Positions 38,209 to 47,326 of a DNA stretch of 64,000 bases are shown piece after piece. Source of the stretch: Terrisporobacter glycolicus ATCC 14880 = DSM 1288 (GTDB taxonomy: Bacteria > Bacillota > Clostridia > Peptostreptococcales > Peptostreptococcaceae); NCBI RefSeq assembly GCF_036812735.1, contig NZ_CP117523.1:3534001-3598000 (forward strand). Direction: 5' to 3'. The notes below the pieces were generated by a model. That model was not told where the DNA came from and made no database searches. It was given only the letters and a program-made list of their open reading frames with translations. Positions within the stretch are counted from its first letter, which is position 1; every line of letters begins with the position of its first letter. The position numbers and the translations under genes were made by a program.

Positions 38209-39799
38209 AGACTTTGGCTCTGTAAATCCTTATATAAAGGTTTCTTCTATTTTATTAATGATTTTATTTATTTCTCTATTTTTTAATACTATATTATTTA
38301 TATTTAGAGATAATTTTTATCTTTTTAAAAGTATTATTAATAATTATGGTTGGTACGATTCCACAGGCGTTAGAAGATTTATTTTATTTGGACCAGATAT
38401 TTATTATATGGACAACAGAGTAGTGGCTTTGGCAATATCAGCTATTTGTATAGTTTCATTAATTGCTACTTTTATAAGTTTTAAATTATATAAAAAAAAT
38501 ATTAAAACGAAAACTTTTTTTAGCAAATATATTACATTTTTATATGAAAAGCTTACTATAGAAGTACCTTTGTTATTTGTTATTATATCTACCTTCTTAA
38601 GTGTAAATAATACAGAAAGACAAATATATGTATATGATAGCTTTGTAATTTATGATGCTATTTGCTTTTTATTCTTATTATTTTTAATCAATTATATTAT
38701 TTATAACAAAAACAATTTGCTTAACAAAGCATACTTATCTCCATTTATAAAAGCTTTATTTAACAAAAACTATAAAAAAACAATAAATAGGAAATTAGCT
38801 TATTCTTTATGCCTTGGGCTACTAGTAGAAACTATATTTTTAATAATAATATTTAATCCTATCTCTGGTGGTTTTATATATTCATACAAATTTGTATTAT
38901 TTATAGATCTTGTAACTTTTGTACTTTGCATCTATTTATTCAGAATAACTTGTGAAAAGTTTGATTATGTAGATTATATATCAAAAGAAGTAGAATCTAT
39001 TAAAGAAGGCTCTCTAGATTATAAGCTAAATATTAAAGGCAATGATCAAATTGCCACTCTTGCTAATAATATAAACAATATGAGTGAAGGTTTGGGAAAA
39101 GCAGTAGATAACGCCATAAAAAGTGAAAAAATGAAAACAGAATTAATAGCAAATGTATCTCATGATTTAAAAACACCTTTAACATCCATAATCAATTATG
39201 TAGATATGTTAAAAAGTGAAAATATAGATGATGATACTAAAAAAGCTTATTTATCTATTTTAGATAAAAAATCTAAAAGACTTAAAACTTTAGTGGAAGA
39301 AATTTTTGAAGCTGCAAAACTTAGTAGCGGTGAAATGGAATTTAATATTGAAAAAACTGATATTAAAGAGCTTTTAATACAAAGTGTCGTAGAACTGGAT
39401 GATAAAATTCAAGAAAGTAGACTAGATTTTATTGTTGAAACTCCAGAAAAGCCTATATTTGCTATGATTGATGGTAAAAGAACTTTCAGAGCTTTTGAAA
39501 ACCTAATTGCAAATATAACAAAATACTCTGCTCCTAATAGTAGAGTTTATATAGATTTATTTGTTGAAAATAATGCTATATCAATAATATTTAAAAATAT
39601 GTCAAATTATAGATTAAATTTAAGTCCTGATGAATTTTTAGAAAGATTCAGACGTGGAGATTCTTCTAGAAATACTGAAGGTTCAGGCCTTGGTCTTTCT
39701 ATTACTCAAAGTATCGTTAATACGCAAAATGGAACTATGGATTTAAATATAGATGGTGATTTATTTAAAGTGATTTTACAATTTGAAACATGTGAATAA
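38180..39799 (+). CDS. Membrane sensor histidine kinase (copy 2)
   Basis: 539-residue paralogue of the kinase at 34753. From the HAMP-like segment (about residue 265) onward it is nearly identical, including VSHDLKTPLTSI and GSGLGLSI. The N-terminal membrane half keeps its length and helix pattern but little residue identity, apart from short matches such as RRFILFG against RQFILFG. The two kinases therefore probably sense different signals and pass phosphate to near-identical regulators. TTG start inside the regulator gene, as in copy 1. Confidence 0.9.
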   Translation: MAIKLKKLNKDFGSVNPYIKVSSILLMILFISLFFNTILFIFRDNFYLFKSIINNYGWYDSTGVRRFILFGPDIYYMDNRVVALAISAICIVSLIATFISFKLYKKNIKTKTFFSKYITFLYEKLTIEVPLLFVIISTFLSVNNTERQIYVYDSFVIYDAICFLFLLFLINYIIYNKNNLLNKAYLSPFIKALFNKNYKKTINRKLAYSLCLGLLVETIFLIIIFNPISGGFIYSYKFVLFIDLVTFVLCIYLFRITCEKFDYVDYISKEVESIKEGSLDYKLNIKGNDQIATLANNINNMSEGLGKAVDNAIKSEKMKTELIANVSHDLKTPLTSIINYVDMLKSENIDDDTKKAYLSILDKKSKRLKTLVEEIFEAAKLSSGEMEFNIEKTDIKELLIQSVVELDDKIQESRLDFIVETPEKPIFAMIDGKRTFRAFENLIANITKYSAPNSRVYIDLFVENNAISIIFKNMSNYRLNLSPDEFLERFRRGDSSRNTEGSGLGLSITQSIVNTQNGTMDLNIDGDLFKVILQFETCE

Positions 39800-39807
39800 A
39801 AAATATA

Positions 39808-39841
39808 TAAAAAACAAAGTAGTAAATACTTTGTTTTTTTA
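39808..39841. terminator. Terminator between convergent genes
   Basis: AAAAACAAAGTA pairs with TACTTTGTTTTT around a 5-base loop; T-rich plus-strand tail. It ends the second kinase gene and abuts the murI stop. Confidence 0.8.
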
Positions 39842-40615
39842 TATATTTAATAGCTTTTCTGATAATTTTATAAATCTTTCATCATTTGAAGAGTTATAAA
39901 TTGTAACTCTTCCCTCTTCATTATCATCTCTTAATTCATCTTTTTCTCTTAAAACTTCTTTTAAATGATTTGTAGTTCCTAAATTTCCATCAATTATATT
40001 TATATTATGATTTAATATTTTTTCCATATAATCTCTATAGAATACAAAGTGTGTACATCCTAAAACAACGCTATTAATCTTACTCATATTTAAGTCTTTA
40101 TAATACGTTTTAAGTTGATTTTCAACAACTTCTTCATTATCTAATAAATCATTCTCAACTATATTTACAAGTTCTGGACATGGCATTTTTATTACAGTAT
40201 TATCATCACTATATTTTGCCATTAAGTCATTAAATTTAGTTTCTTTTAATGTAAGTGGCGTTGCCATTACTACTATAGTATTGTTAACTTTTCCATCAGC
40301 AGCAACTTTTAGTGCTGGTTCCATTCCTATGATTGGTAAGTCAGAATATTTTTCTCTAAGTATATTAGCTGCTGCAGAAGTTGCTGTATTACAAGCTATA
40401 ACAATAGCCTTTACACCTTTACTTAAAAAAAACTCTATAATATCCACACATCTTTCAGTTATTTCTTCTTTTGTTTTTATTCCATATGGAGCATTTGCTG
40501 AATCACCATAATATAAAAATTTCTCATTTGGCATAGTTTTAACTAATTCTTTTAATACACTCACTCCACCTAAGCCTGAATCAAAAACACCTATCGCTTT
40601 ATCTTTATTATTCAT
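39839..40615 (-). CDS. murI: Glutamate racemase
   Basis: 258-residue cofactor-independent racemase that makes D-glutamate for peptidoglycan. IGVFDSGLGGVSVL, YGDSANAPYG, the first catalytic cysteine in VIACNTATSAA and the second in VLGCTHFVFY are all present. The ATG at 40615 follows GGAGG by eight bases; the in-frame codons upstream are not supported. It seems to be monocistronic. Confidence 0.95.
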   Translation of the reverse strand: MNNKDKAIGVFDSGLGGVSVLKELVKTMPNEKFLYYGDSANAPYGIKTKEEITERCVDIIEFFLSKGVKAIVIACNTATSAAANILREKYSDLPIIGMEPALKVAADGKVNNTIVVMATPLTLKETKFNDLMAKYSDDNTVIKMPCPELVNIVENDLLDNEEVVENQLKTYYKDLNMSKINSVVLGCTHFVFYRDYMEKILNHNINIIDGNLGTTNHLKEVLREKDELRDDNEEGRVTIYNSSNDERFIKLSEKLLNI

Positions 40616-40910
40616 TACTTTAACCTCCAATACTAGCTCTTTATATATAAACATTTCAACTTATTTCTTATTCTAAATTTTAAATAAAACCTTTGTAATC
40701 ATATTGTTTGCTCTTTTTATTATAAAATATCTTTTTTATTAATACAAAGAAAAATTTCTAACCCTACAATTCAGGTTGCATCTATGTATGATATTTTTTG
40801 CAAAAAATACGAAGAACCAATTTACATTTATTACCAAAGTTGTTATTATATTATTATAACAATCATAAAATTAAAAAAGTGAGTATTAAAAATTTTAGGG
40901 GGGTTTTTAT

Positions 40911-42296
40911 ATGAGTAAAAACGATAAGTTTGATAAAGTCCTGAATAAATCCGACGTCTTTGTACTTGCATTTGGAGCGATGATTGGTTGGGGATGGGTT
41001 GTTTTATCAGGGGAATGGATACAAACAGCCGGAACTCTTGGTGCTATCTTAGCATTTATTGTAGGTGGCATAATGGTATTATTTGTGGGGCAAGCATATG
41101 CAGAACTAACCTCCGCTATGCCTAAGTGCGGTGGAGAGCAAGTCTTTAGTTATCGAGCATTGGGTAGAAATGCATCTTTTATCTGTACTTGGGCTATCAT
41201 ATTAGGATACATATCTGTAATAGCTTTTGAAACAGTGGCACTTCCAACAGTTTTACAATATTTATTTCCAAATTACGTAAAAGGTTATATGTACACTATT
41301 GCTGGGTTTGATGTTTATGGTACATGGGTTATGGTTGGTATAATAAGTTCAATTATAATCACTATTATAAATTACTTCGGAGTAAAAACAGCAGCATTTT
41401 TACAAGGTTTATGTACTGTATTAATTACACTAATTGGCTTAGCTCTAATTGGTGGATCTTTTGTAAATGGTTCAACTTCAAACATACAACCTCTTTTCAA
41501 AGATGGAGTCGGAGGTCTTATGACTGTTGCTGTTATGACGCCTTTCATGTATGTTGGGTTCGATGTAATTCCACAAGCAGCAGAAGAAATGAATATACCA
41601 TTTAAGAAAATTGGTCAAATATTAATTTTATCAGTTGTAATGGCAGTTATCTGGTATGCCATGATAATACTTGGTGTATCTCTTGCTATGGATCATGCAG
41701 AAATCCAAGGATCTGCTCTAGTTACAGCAGATGCTATGGCAAAAGTTTATAATAACAGTTCAATAGCTTCTAAAATATTAATTTTAGGTGGGATTGCTGG
41801 TATCATTACTAGTTGGAACTCTTTCTATGTAGGTGGAAGTAGAGCTATTTATTCTATGGCAGCTTGTGGTATGTTGCCACCTTTCTTAGCAAAATTGCAT
41901 CCTAAATATAAAACACCTTGCAATGCAATAATATTAATTGGTGTTCTAACTTCCTTATCTCCATTCTTGGGAAGAAATATGCTTACTTGGTTATCTAATG
42001 CAGGTGGTTGCAGTATAGTAATATCTTACTCTATGGTTTGTTTATCATTCTTAGTATTGAGAAAAAAAGAACCAAATATGCCAAGACCATATAAGGTTAA
42101 AAAAGTTAGGTTTGTTGGTTTCGTGTCTATATGTATGTGTCTATTCTTAGGAAGCATGTATTTACCAGGTGCTCCAGCTGCTTTATCTTGGCCTTATGAA
42201 GGTGGCATAATTCTTGGTTGGGCTGCTTTAGGGTTAATATTCTATATCTGGGCTGCTCTTAGTGGCATCGAGGCCAGAGAACCTAGATATAATTAA
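40911..42296 (+). CDS. APC family amino acid permease
   Basis: 461-residue amino acid-polyamine-organocation transporter with 12 predicted helices. Helix 1 contains the broken FGAMIGWGWVVLSGEW motif; helix 6 carries MTPFMYVGFDVIPQAAEE, a conserved APC sequence. The substrate is not readable. AGGGGGG precedes the ATG. A TTGTTAT...ATAACAA inverted repeat near 40840-40862 upstream could be an operator. It is monocistronic with its own terminator and is a candidate to supply the amino acid fermented by the cluster downstream. Confidence 0.88.
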   Translation: MSKNDKFDKVLNKSDVFVLAFGAMIGWGWVVLSGEWIQTAGTLGAILAFIVGGIMVLFVGQAYAELTSAMPKCGGEQVFSYRALGRNASFICTWAIILGYISVIAFETVALPTVLQYLFPNYVKGYMYTIAGFDVYGTWVMVGIISSIIITIINYFGVKTAAFLQGLCTVLITLIGLALIGGSFVNGSTSNIQPLFKDGVGGLMTVAVMTPFMYVGFDVIPQAAEEMNIPFKKIGQILILSVVMAVIWYAMIILGVSLAMDHAEIQGSALVTADAMAKVYNNSSIASKILILGGIAGIITSWNSFYVGGSRAIYSMAACGMLPPFLAKLHPKYKTPCNAIILIGVLTSLSPFLGRNMLTWLSNAGGCSIVISYSMVCLSFLVLRKKEPNMPRPYKVKKVRFVGFVSICMCLFLGSMYLPGAPAALSWPYEGGIILGWAALGLIFYIWAALSGIEAREPRYN

Positions 42297-42298
42297 TA

Positions 42299-42354
42299 TA
42301 ACATAAACAAAAAATTACTGGGATGTATATTCCAGTAATTTTTTGTTTATGTTA
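42299..42354. terminator. Terminator between convergent transporters
   Basis: A 22-base stem (AACATAAACAAAAAATTACT with its complement) between the APC and MFS genes, T-rich on both strands. Confidence 0.85.
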
Positions 42355-42394
42355 TAAATAATTGATTATTTTTAAATCATATTTAATAATCTTA

Positions 42395-43609
42395 TTATGG
42401 TCTTTTTATTCCTAAGAAACATATAAAGCCTATTATTATTGCACTTATCATTAATATAAAAGTAGTTAAATATGAACCACTTGAATCATATGAATATCCT
42501 GCTATAGTTCCTCCAAAAGAAGCAACTATCAAACTTAAATTAACTATTGGAAAATTTATTGGATAATATGTTCGCCCATAAAATGAATTTACAAAAGCAG
42601 AACTTGTTGTAGGTATGCCTCCATAAGAAAAACCACAACACATAAACCCAAGTACTATTATTAAGAAACTTTTGTTTATAAGAGCAAGTATTAAAATTCC
42701 CACAGATATAAAGAATACTACATTTATTATGAACATAGTTTTCTTTCTTCCTATTTTATCAAACATACCTCCATAAACTACACGACCAATACCATTAAAT
42801 ATAGAAATTAACCCAACAACAGTTGCTATAGTTGATGGTTCTACTTTTGGACCTACTTCCATAGCCACACCTTTAGCTTGAGAAATTAATGCTAATCCTG
42901 CTCCACTTAATAGTACTGCCCAAATAAAAAATAACCAAAAAGCAGGTCTTTTTATCATTACAGAAGCATGAACATCTATACCATCCTCAAAGTTTTTATT
43001 TTTGTCAGTATTAGACTTATTTTCTGGAGGTACAAAATCATTAACTGGCTTAACAAAGAAAAAACCACCTATACCAATTACTATAAATAATAATATGCCA
43101 AATATCATAAATGAAGTTCTCCAACCACCTATTTCTGATGGAGTGTATGCTTGATATACTTTTCCTATAATAAAACTTCCTATACCAAAGCCCATTAATA
43201 AAATTCCCGATATTAGTCCTTGTTTGTCTGGAAACCATTTTGACATAGTGCTCATTACTGCATTATAAGCAAGACCAGATGCAAATCCTGCTAAAATACC
43301 AAATCCCATATATAATCCTATTAAGGTAGTTGTTTTTGAAGATATATAAAATCCAATTAAGAACAATATTGCTGATGCCCAAACATTATACTTTACGTTG
43401 ACTTTATTTGATAATAATCCTCCAACCAATCCCCCTAAACAAAACATGGTCATGCCTATGGTAAAAGTTAATGATAATTGTGCTGTTGACCAACTTGTAA
43501 ATTCTTGACCTATAGGTGAAGCTAATACACTCCATGCATATATAAGGCCTGCAAATAATAAAACAATGGTACCCACAACAGCATATATCCAACGATTAAG
43601 TTTTTTCAT
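42395..43609 (-). CDS. OFA family MFS transporter (oxalate/formate antiporter-like)
   Basis: 404-residue major facilitator with 12 helices. The opening NRWIYAVVGTIVLLFAGLIYAWSVL and FGIGSFIIGKVYQAY are typical of the OFA (OxlT-like) group, as is GIGRVVYGGMFDKIGRKK at the central loop of the second half. Relatives exchange carboxylates. It follows the phosphotransacylase gene in the same direction but behind a terminator, so it is probably separately transcribed. Export of the carboxylate made by the neighbouring fermentation genes would be a reasonable role, but this is inferred from position only. Confidence 0.88.
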   Translation of the reverse strand: MKKLNRWIYAVVGTIVLLFAGLIYAWSVLASPIGQEFTSWSTAQLSLTFTIGMTMFCLGGLVGGLLSNKVNVKYNVWASAILFLIGFYISSKTTTLIGLYMGFGILAGFASGLAYNAVMSTMSKWFPDKQGLISGILLMGFGIGSFIIGKVYQAYTPSEIGGWRTSFMIFGILLFIVIGIGGFFFVKPVNDFVPPENKSNTDKNKNFEDGIDVHASVMIKRPAFWLFFIWAVLLSGAGLALISQAKGVAMEVGPKVEPSTIATVVGLISIFNGIGRVVYGGMFDKIGRKKTMFIINVVFFISVGILILALINKSFLIIVLGFMCCGFSYGGIPTTSSAFVNSFYGRTYYPINFPIVNLSLIVASFGGTIAGYSYDSSGSYLTTFILMISAIIIGFICFLGIKRP

Positions 43610-43641
43610 ACTAATCTCCCCTATTAATTATATTAAAAATC

Positions 43642-43676
43642 AAAAAATTCTTTTTTAGCATAAACTAAAAAAGAAC
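43642..43676 (-). terminator. Terminator downstream of ptb
   Basis: TTCTTTTTTAG pairs with CTAAAAAAGAA around a 6-base loop; the minus strand continues TTTTTTG. Confidence 0.75.
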
Positions 43677-43684
43677 TTTTCACC

Positions 43685-44596
43685 TTATTTATTATGACCT
43701 GCAATTAAGGCACCATAAGCTATTGAGTATAATTTTGACTCATGACTATCAGCTCTAGAAACTAAAACAATAGGAGCTTTTGCACCCATAATTATTCCAG
43801 CAGATTTTCCGCCTGCAAAATATGTTAAAGTTTTTCCTATACCATTTCCTACTTCTATAGTTGGCATTAACATTATATCTGTTTCTCCTGCTACTCTACT
43901 TTCAAAACCTTTTATCTTTGCTGCTTCTTTAGACACAGCCAAGTCAAATGCTAAAGGCCCTTCTACTATTATGCCTTCCCCAAACTCTCCTCTTTCACCA
44001 GCTTCTTGTAAAGCGTTTGCATCAACTGTAGCTGGCATTTTAGTATTTACTTTCTCTTTTGCAGCTAAACATGCAACTTTTATTTCTTCTAAGCCTAAAG
44101 GCTTAGTTGCCTCTATAGCATTTTTTAATATTTTTACTTTCTGATCATAATCAGGAGCTATGTTCATACCTCCGTCTGTAGTTACTAATAATTTGTCATA
44201 AGTAGGTATTTCATAAACCATAACATGACTAAGTAAACTATCTGTTCTAAGTCCCCACTCTTTATTTAAAACTGCTTTTAATATAACTGAAGTGTCTAGT
44301 AATCCCTTCATTACGAAATCTGCTTCTTTTGAAGAAACTAATTTTACAGCAACTTCAGCACATTCTTCTATAGTATCTTTTTGTATTATTTTTATTCCAT
44401 TTAAATCAAAATTTATTTCTTTACTAATTTCTCTTATTTTACTTTCATCACCAATTAAAATTGGAACTATTATATCCTTCTCTACTGCACTTTGAACAGC
44501 TAGCAAAACCTCTTCATCATGAGCTGCTGCCACTGATAATATAACTTTTTTGTCACCTTTTAATTGATGTAATATGCCCTCTAATTTATTTATCAT
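43685..44596 (-). CDS. ptb: Phosphate butyryltransferase-like phosphotransacylase
   Basis: 303-residue enzyme of the phosphate acetyl/butyryltransferase family that converts an acyl-CoA and phosphate to acyl phosphate. Conserved segments include VAAAHDEEVLLAVQ, MKGLLDTSVILKAVL, VTDGGMNIAPD (as VTTDGGMNIAPDYDQK) and GKSAGIIMGAKAPIVLVSRAD. The neighbours suggest that the acyl group may be an arylacetyl or branched-chain group rather than butyryl. It lies 16 bases after the MerR gene, with AAAGGGGA before the ATG, and ends at a terminator. Confidence 0.9.
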   Translation of the reverse strand: MINKLEGILHQLKGDKKVILSVAAAHDEEVLLAVQSAVEKDIIVPILIGDESKIREISKEINFDLNGIKIIQKDTIEECAEVAVKLVSSKEADFVMKGLLDTSVILKAVLNKEWGLRTDSLLSHVMVYEIPTYDKLLVTTDGGMNIAPDYDQKVKILKNAIEATKPLGLEEIKVACLAAKEKVNTKMPATVDANALQEAGERGEFGEGIIVEGPLAFDLAVSKEAAKIKGFESRVAGETDIMLMPTIEVGNGIGKTLTYFAGGKSAGIIMGAKAPIVLVSRADSHESKLYSIAYGALIAGHNK

Positions 44597-44612
44597 GCTT
44601 ATTCCCCTTTAT

Positions 44613-45434
44613 TTAAGATTTCTTAACTAAAATTTGTAGTTCCATAATTACTTCTTCATCCGTTAAAGATAAACTTGGATCTGTTAGCTCCATCTCCAAT
44701 GAGTCATCTAATATTTTGTACCCTTCTTTATTAATATGAGACATTAATTTTTCATAATACGGCGGTGCGTCTTTGTGAATGCCCTTAAACCTAATACAAA
44801 CATAGGTCCCTTTTGGAAATATTTTTATTAAGTTTTTATCATATTTTTCTTCTTCTATCATTACAAAAATAGATTTATATTCTCCATATTCTTGCTGAAT
44901 TAAATCTTCTCTAGCTATGGATACTCCAACTTCTCCATATGTTAGAAAAATTTTATTTTCAGACATCTTGGTCAACTTTCTAAGAGAAAGTTCAATATCA
45001 TAATCAGTTTTAATACTGTGTCTTAATCTAACAGCTTGTCTTTCCTCAAAATCTATTTCCCTAATAATTCCTAGTAAGTCTTCTCTTGTTGAATCTTTAA
45101 TTTGCATTATTTTATTATTAATCTTATGTTTAATAAGTTCCAATTCACTTATTTTCTGATTAATAAAGTTATTTTGTTCCTCTAAGGAGTGTATTACATC
45201 TTCTGTATTTACATTGTTTAGATTATATTTTATTTTATCCAATGAAAGTCCAAGTTCTTTTAAATACTTTATTGTCTCTAAATATTGAAATTGGTCTAAT
45301 GTATAATACCTATACTTATTCTCCTTATTAACAAAACTGGGTTTAAACAAATCTATCTCATCATAATATCTTAATGTTTTTTTATTTATGTCAAATAGCT
45401 TAGATATTTCTCCTATGGTAAAAAAATCCTTCAT
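44613..45434 (-). CDS. MerR family regulator with GyrI-like effector domain
   Basis: 273-residue activator-type regulator. The N-terminal winged helix is FTIGEISKLFDINKKTLRYYDEIDLF, followed by YRYYTLDQFQYLETI and a long dimerisation coil (about residues 75-115). The C-terminal half (about 125-270) looks like a BmrR/GyrI ligand-binding domain (YVCIRFKGIHKDAPPYYEKLMSHI), which binds hydrophobic small molecules. It lies inside the aminotransferase-ior-buk-ptb cluster and so probably senses a substrate or product of that pathway. A MerR-type promoter occurs in front of the aminotransferase. Its own ribosome site is in the arm of a hairpin. Confidence 0.9.
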   Translation of the reverse strand: MKDFFTIGEISKLFDINKKTLRYYDEIDLFKPSFVNKENKYRYYTLDQFQYLETIKYLKELGLSLDKIKYNLNNVNTEDVIHSLEEQNNFINQKISELELIKHKINNKIMQIKDSTREDLLGIIREIDFEERQAVRLRHSIKTDYDIELSLRKLTKMSENKIFLTYGEVGVSIAREDLIQQEYGEYKSIFVMIEEEKYDKNLIKIFPKGTYVCIRFKGIHKDAPPYYEKLMSHINKEGYKILDDSLEMELTDPSLSLTDEEVIMELQILVKKS

Positions 45435-45440
45435 ATGACA

Positions 45441-45487
45441 ACTCCCCTAATTTTAATTATATTTATATTATATAAAATTAGAGGAGT
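45441..45487 (-). promoter_or_regulatory. Hairpin covering the merR ribosome binding site
   Basis: ACTCCTCTAATTTTA and TAAAATTAGGGGAGT (minus strand) are complementary with one G-U pair around a 17-base loop. The right arm contains the GGGGAG ribosome site that lies seven bases before the merR ATG. The hairpin could limit translation, or the DNA dyad could be an operator. Confidence 0.45.
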
Positions 45488-45530
45488 ATATCCAATTATG
45501 TTAATTAAATCACGTATAAAATTTTTTTAA

Positions 45531-46616
45531 CTAAGCTTTTATAAAATCAGTTTCACTGTATATTGTAGCTTCTTCTTCACCTTCTAATACTCTAAGTGCA
45601 CCAAAAGCTAAAGCCTCTAATTCATTTTCTCCAGCTAATATTTCTACTGGTGCTATAAACTTAATTCTCTTACTTATTGATTCGCTCATATATTTAGAAT
45701 AAGCTATTCCACCAGTTATAATTATTGCATCCACATCACCATTAACAACTGTAGCAAGTTCCCCTATAGATTTTGCTACTTGTAAAGCTAGGGCATCATA
45801 TATTAATTTTGCATATTCATCACCATTAGCTATTCTTTCTTCAACTTCTCTAGCATCAACAGTATTTAAATATGAAACTATTCCACCTCTACCTCTCACA
45901 TTTTTAACCATTTCTTTGTGAGTATATTTGCCAGAATAACATAAATCAACTAACATTTTTGCTGGTAATCTTCCTGCTCTTTCTGGTGAGAATGGTCCTT
46001 CTTCATCAGAAACAAAGTCTACCATTTTCCCTTTTTCATGAACATTTAAGCTTATACCTCCACCTAAATGAGCTACTATTAAATTTAAATCTTTATAGTT
46101 TTTGTTGTTCATTTTTGCATATTTTATTGCCATAGCTCTAGTGTTTAATGCATGAGTTAAGCAAACTCTATCCAGTCCTTTAAGTCCAGACACTTTTGCT
46201 ATATCTCCACTTTCGTCTACACAAACTGGATCATATATATATGAATTTACACCAATTTCATTGGCAATAGAGTATGAAATTGTAGCTCCTAAATTTGATG
46301 CATGGTCTAATGTAGGTCTATTATTTAATCTATCTATCATTTCCTCATTTATTAAATATGCACCTGACTTTACTGGTGGTAATCCTCCACATCTTCCAAC
46401 TACCGCATTTATACTTTTTAGCTCTATATTGTTTTCTTTTAAAACTTTTTCTATCTCGTTTTTTCTCATTTCAAACTGATCCATTATAGATTTGAACTTT
46501 GATAATTCTTCTACTGAATGATTTAATGTTTTTGCAAAAACTTGATTTTCTCCATCATATACTGCAAATTTTGTTGATGTTGAGCCAGGATTTACGGCTA
46601 AAACTCTATAAGTCAT
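45531..46616 (-). CDS. buk: Butyrate kinase-like acyl kinase
   Basis: 361-residue ASKHA kinase that makes ATP from acyl phosphate. VNPGSTSTKFAVYDG (phosphate-1), HASNLGA, LTHALNTRA, VAHLGGGISL, SDEEGPFSPERAGRLP and IITGGIAYSK are all present, as in butyrate and branched-chain fatty acid kinases. It has its own consensus promoter just upstream but lies in the same direction as iorAB. AAAAGGGGA precedes the ATG. The merR and ptb genes follow. The acyl specificity is not set by sequence and the context allows arylacetate or branched-chain substrates. Confidence 0.92.
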   Translation of the reverse strand: MTYRVLAVNPGSTSTKFAVYDGENQVFAKTLNHSVEELSKFKSIMDQFEMRKNEIEKVLKENNIELKSINAVVGRCGGLPPVKSGAYLINEEMIDRLNNRPTLDHASNLGATISYSIANEIGVNSYIYDPVCVDESGDIAKVSGLKGLDRVCLTHALNTRAMAIKYAKMNNKNYKDLNLIVAHLGGGISLNVHEKGKMVDFVSDEEGPFSPERAGRLPAKMLVDLCYSGKYTHKEMVKNVRGRGGIVSYLNTVDAREVEERIANGDEYAKLIYDALALQVAKSIGELATVVNGDVDAIIITGGIAYSKYMSESISKRIKFIAPVEILAGENELEALAFGALRVLEGEEEATIYSETDFIKA

Positions 46617-46645
46617 ATTTTTGTCCCCTTTTATAATTTTTTTAT

Positions 46646-46675
46646 ATTATAATCTTTCACTATGATATATGTCAA
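46646..46675 (-). promoter_or_regulatory. Promoter of buk
   Basis: Minus-strand TTGACA (46670-46675), 18 bases, TATAAT (46646-46651). It overlaps the hairpin that follows iorB. Confidence 0.7.
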
Positions 46676-46711
46676 AAGCTATTATAAGAAAAACTTATAA
46701 TAGCTTTTTAA
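46672..46711. terminator. Hairpin between iorB and buk
   Basis: AAAAGCTATTATAAG pairs with CTTATAATAGCTTTT around 5 bases. The T-tract on the minus strand is short, so read-through from ior into buk is likely partial. Confidence 0.55.
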
Positions 46712-46728
46712 TTTATGGCTAAATAAAT

Positions 46729-47325
46729 TTAAACAGTTGCCTTAATTACTTCTTCTACTAAGTCCATACCAACGCGGAAAGCTTTTATATTTAAATCAAT
46801 AAATTTTTCTTTTACATTTTTTCTTATAATATCTTCCCAGTCAATTTTTTCTAGCTTCATTGATTTTACCAAAGAACCTAATAATATAACATTCATTACT
46901 TTTGAATTTCCTAGTTCTTCAGCTTTCTTTGCTGCATCTATAATTTTTGCATTTAGTCTTTTTAATTCTGAATCTATTTCTTCTTCTTTGTATTCAAATT
47001 TTCCTACTAATGTAGATACTGAGTTTAATCTATAATTATTTACAACTACTTTTCCTTCTGGTTTTAAGTATTTTAAATATCTTAAAGCTTCCATTTTTTC
47101 AAAGGAAACTATCATATCTGCTCCACCAATTTCAATAACAGGAGAATAAACATTATCTTCACTATATCTTACTTGAGAAGAAACTGACCCACCTCTTTGG
47201 CTCATACCATGTATTTCACTCATCTTTACATCGTATCCAGCTTCCATTAGACCTATAGTTAATAATTTACTTGCAAGTATAGTCCCTTGACCACCTACAC
47301 CTACTAACATAATACTTTTAGTCAT
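46729..47325 (-). CDS. iorB: Indolepyruvate:ferredoxin oxidoreductase, beta subunit
   Basis: 198-residue gamma/beta-type subunit of a 2-oxoacid:ferredoxin oxidoreductase. The signature SIMLVGVGGQGTILASKLL opens it, followed by VKMSEIHGMSQRGGSVSSQVRY, both standard for IorB. With IorA it oxidises aryl pyruvates to arylacetyl-CoA with reduced ferredoxin. AGGAGG lies in the end of iorA, and the ATG starts one base after the iorA stop, so translation is coupled. Confidence 0.93.
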   Translation of the reverse strand: MTKSIMLVGVGGQGTILASKLLTIGLMEAGYDVKMSEIHGMSQRGGSVSSQVRYSEDNVYSPVIEIGGADMIVSFEKMEALRYLKYLKPEGKVVVNNYRLNSVSTLVGKFEYKEEEIDSELKRLNAKIIDAAKKAEELGNSKVMNVILLGSLVKSMKLEKIDWEDIIRKNVKEKFIDLNIKAFRVGMDLVEEVIKATV

Positions 47326-47326
47326 A

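Noticed and set aside
33019-39799. Assembly artefact explaining the duplicated module
   Set aside because: The copies differ throughout at DNA level, strongly in the sensor halves, so this is a true old duplication.
40838-40865. TTGTTAT...ATAACAA inverted repeat upstream of the APC permease as a defined operator
   Set aside because: Too AT-rich and short to separate from chance; mentioned only as a possibility in the gene entry.
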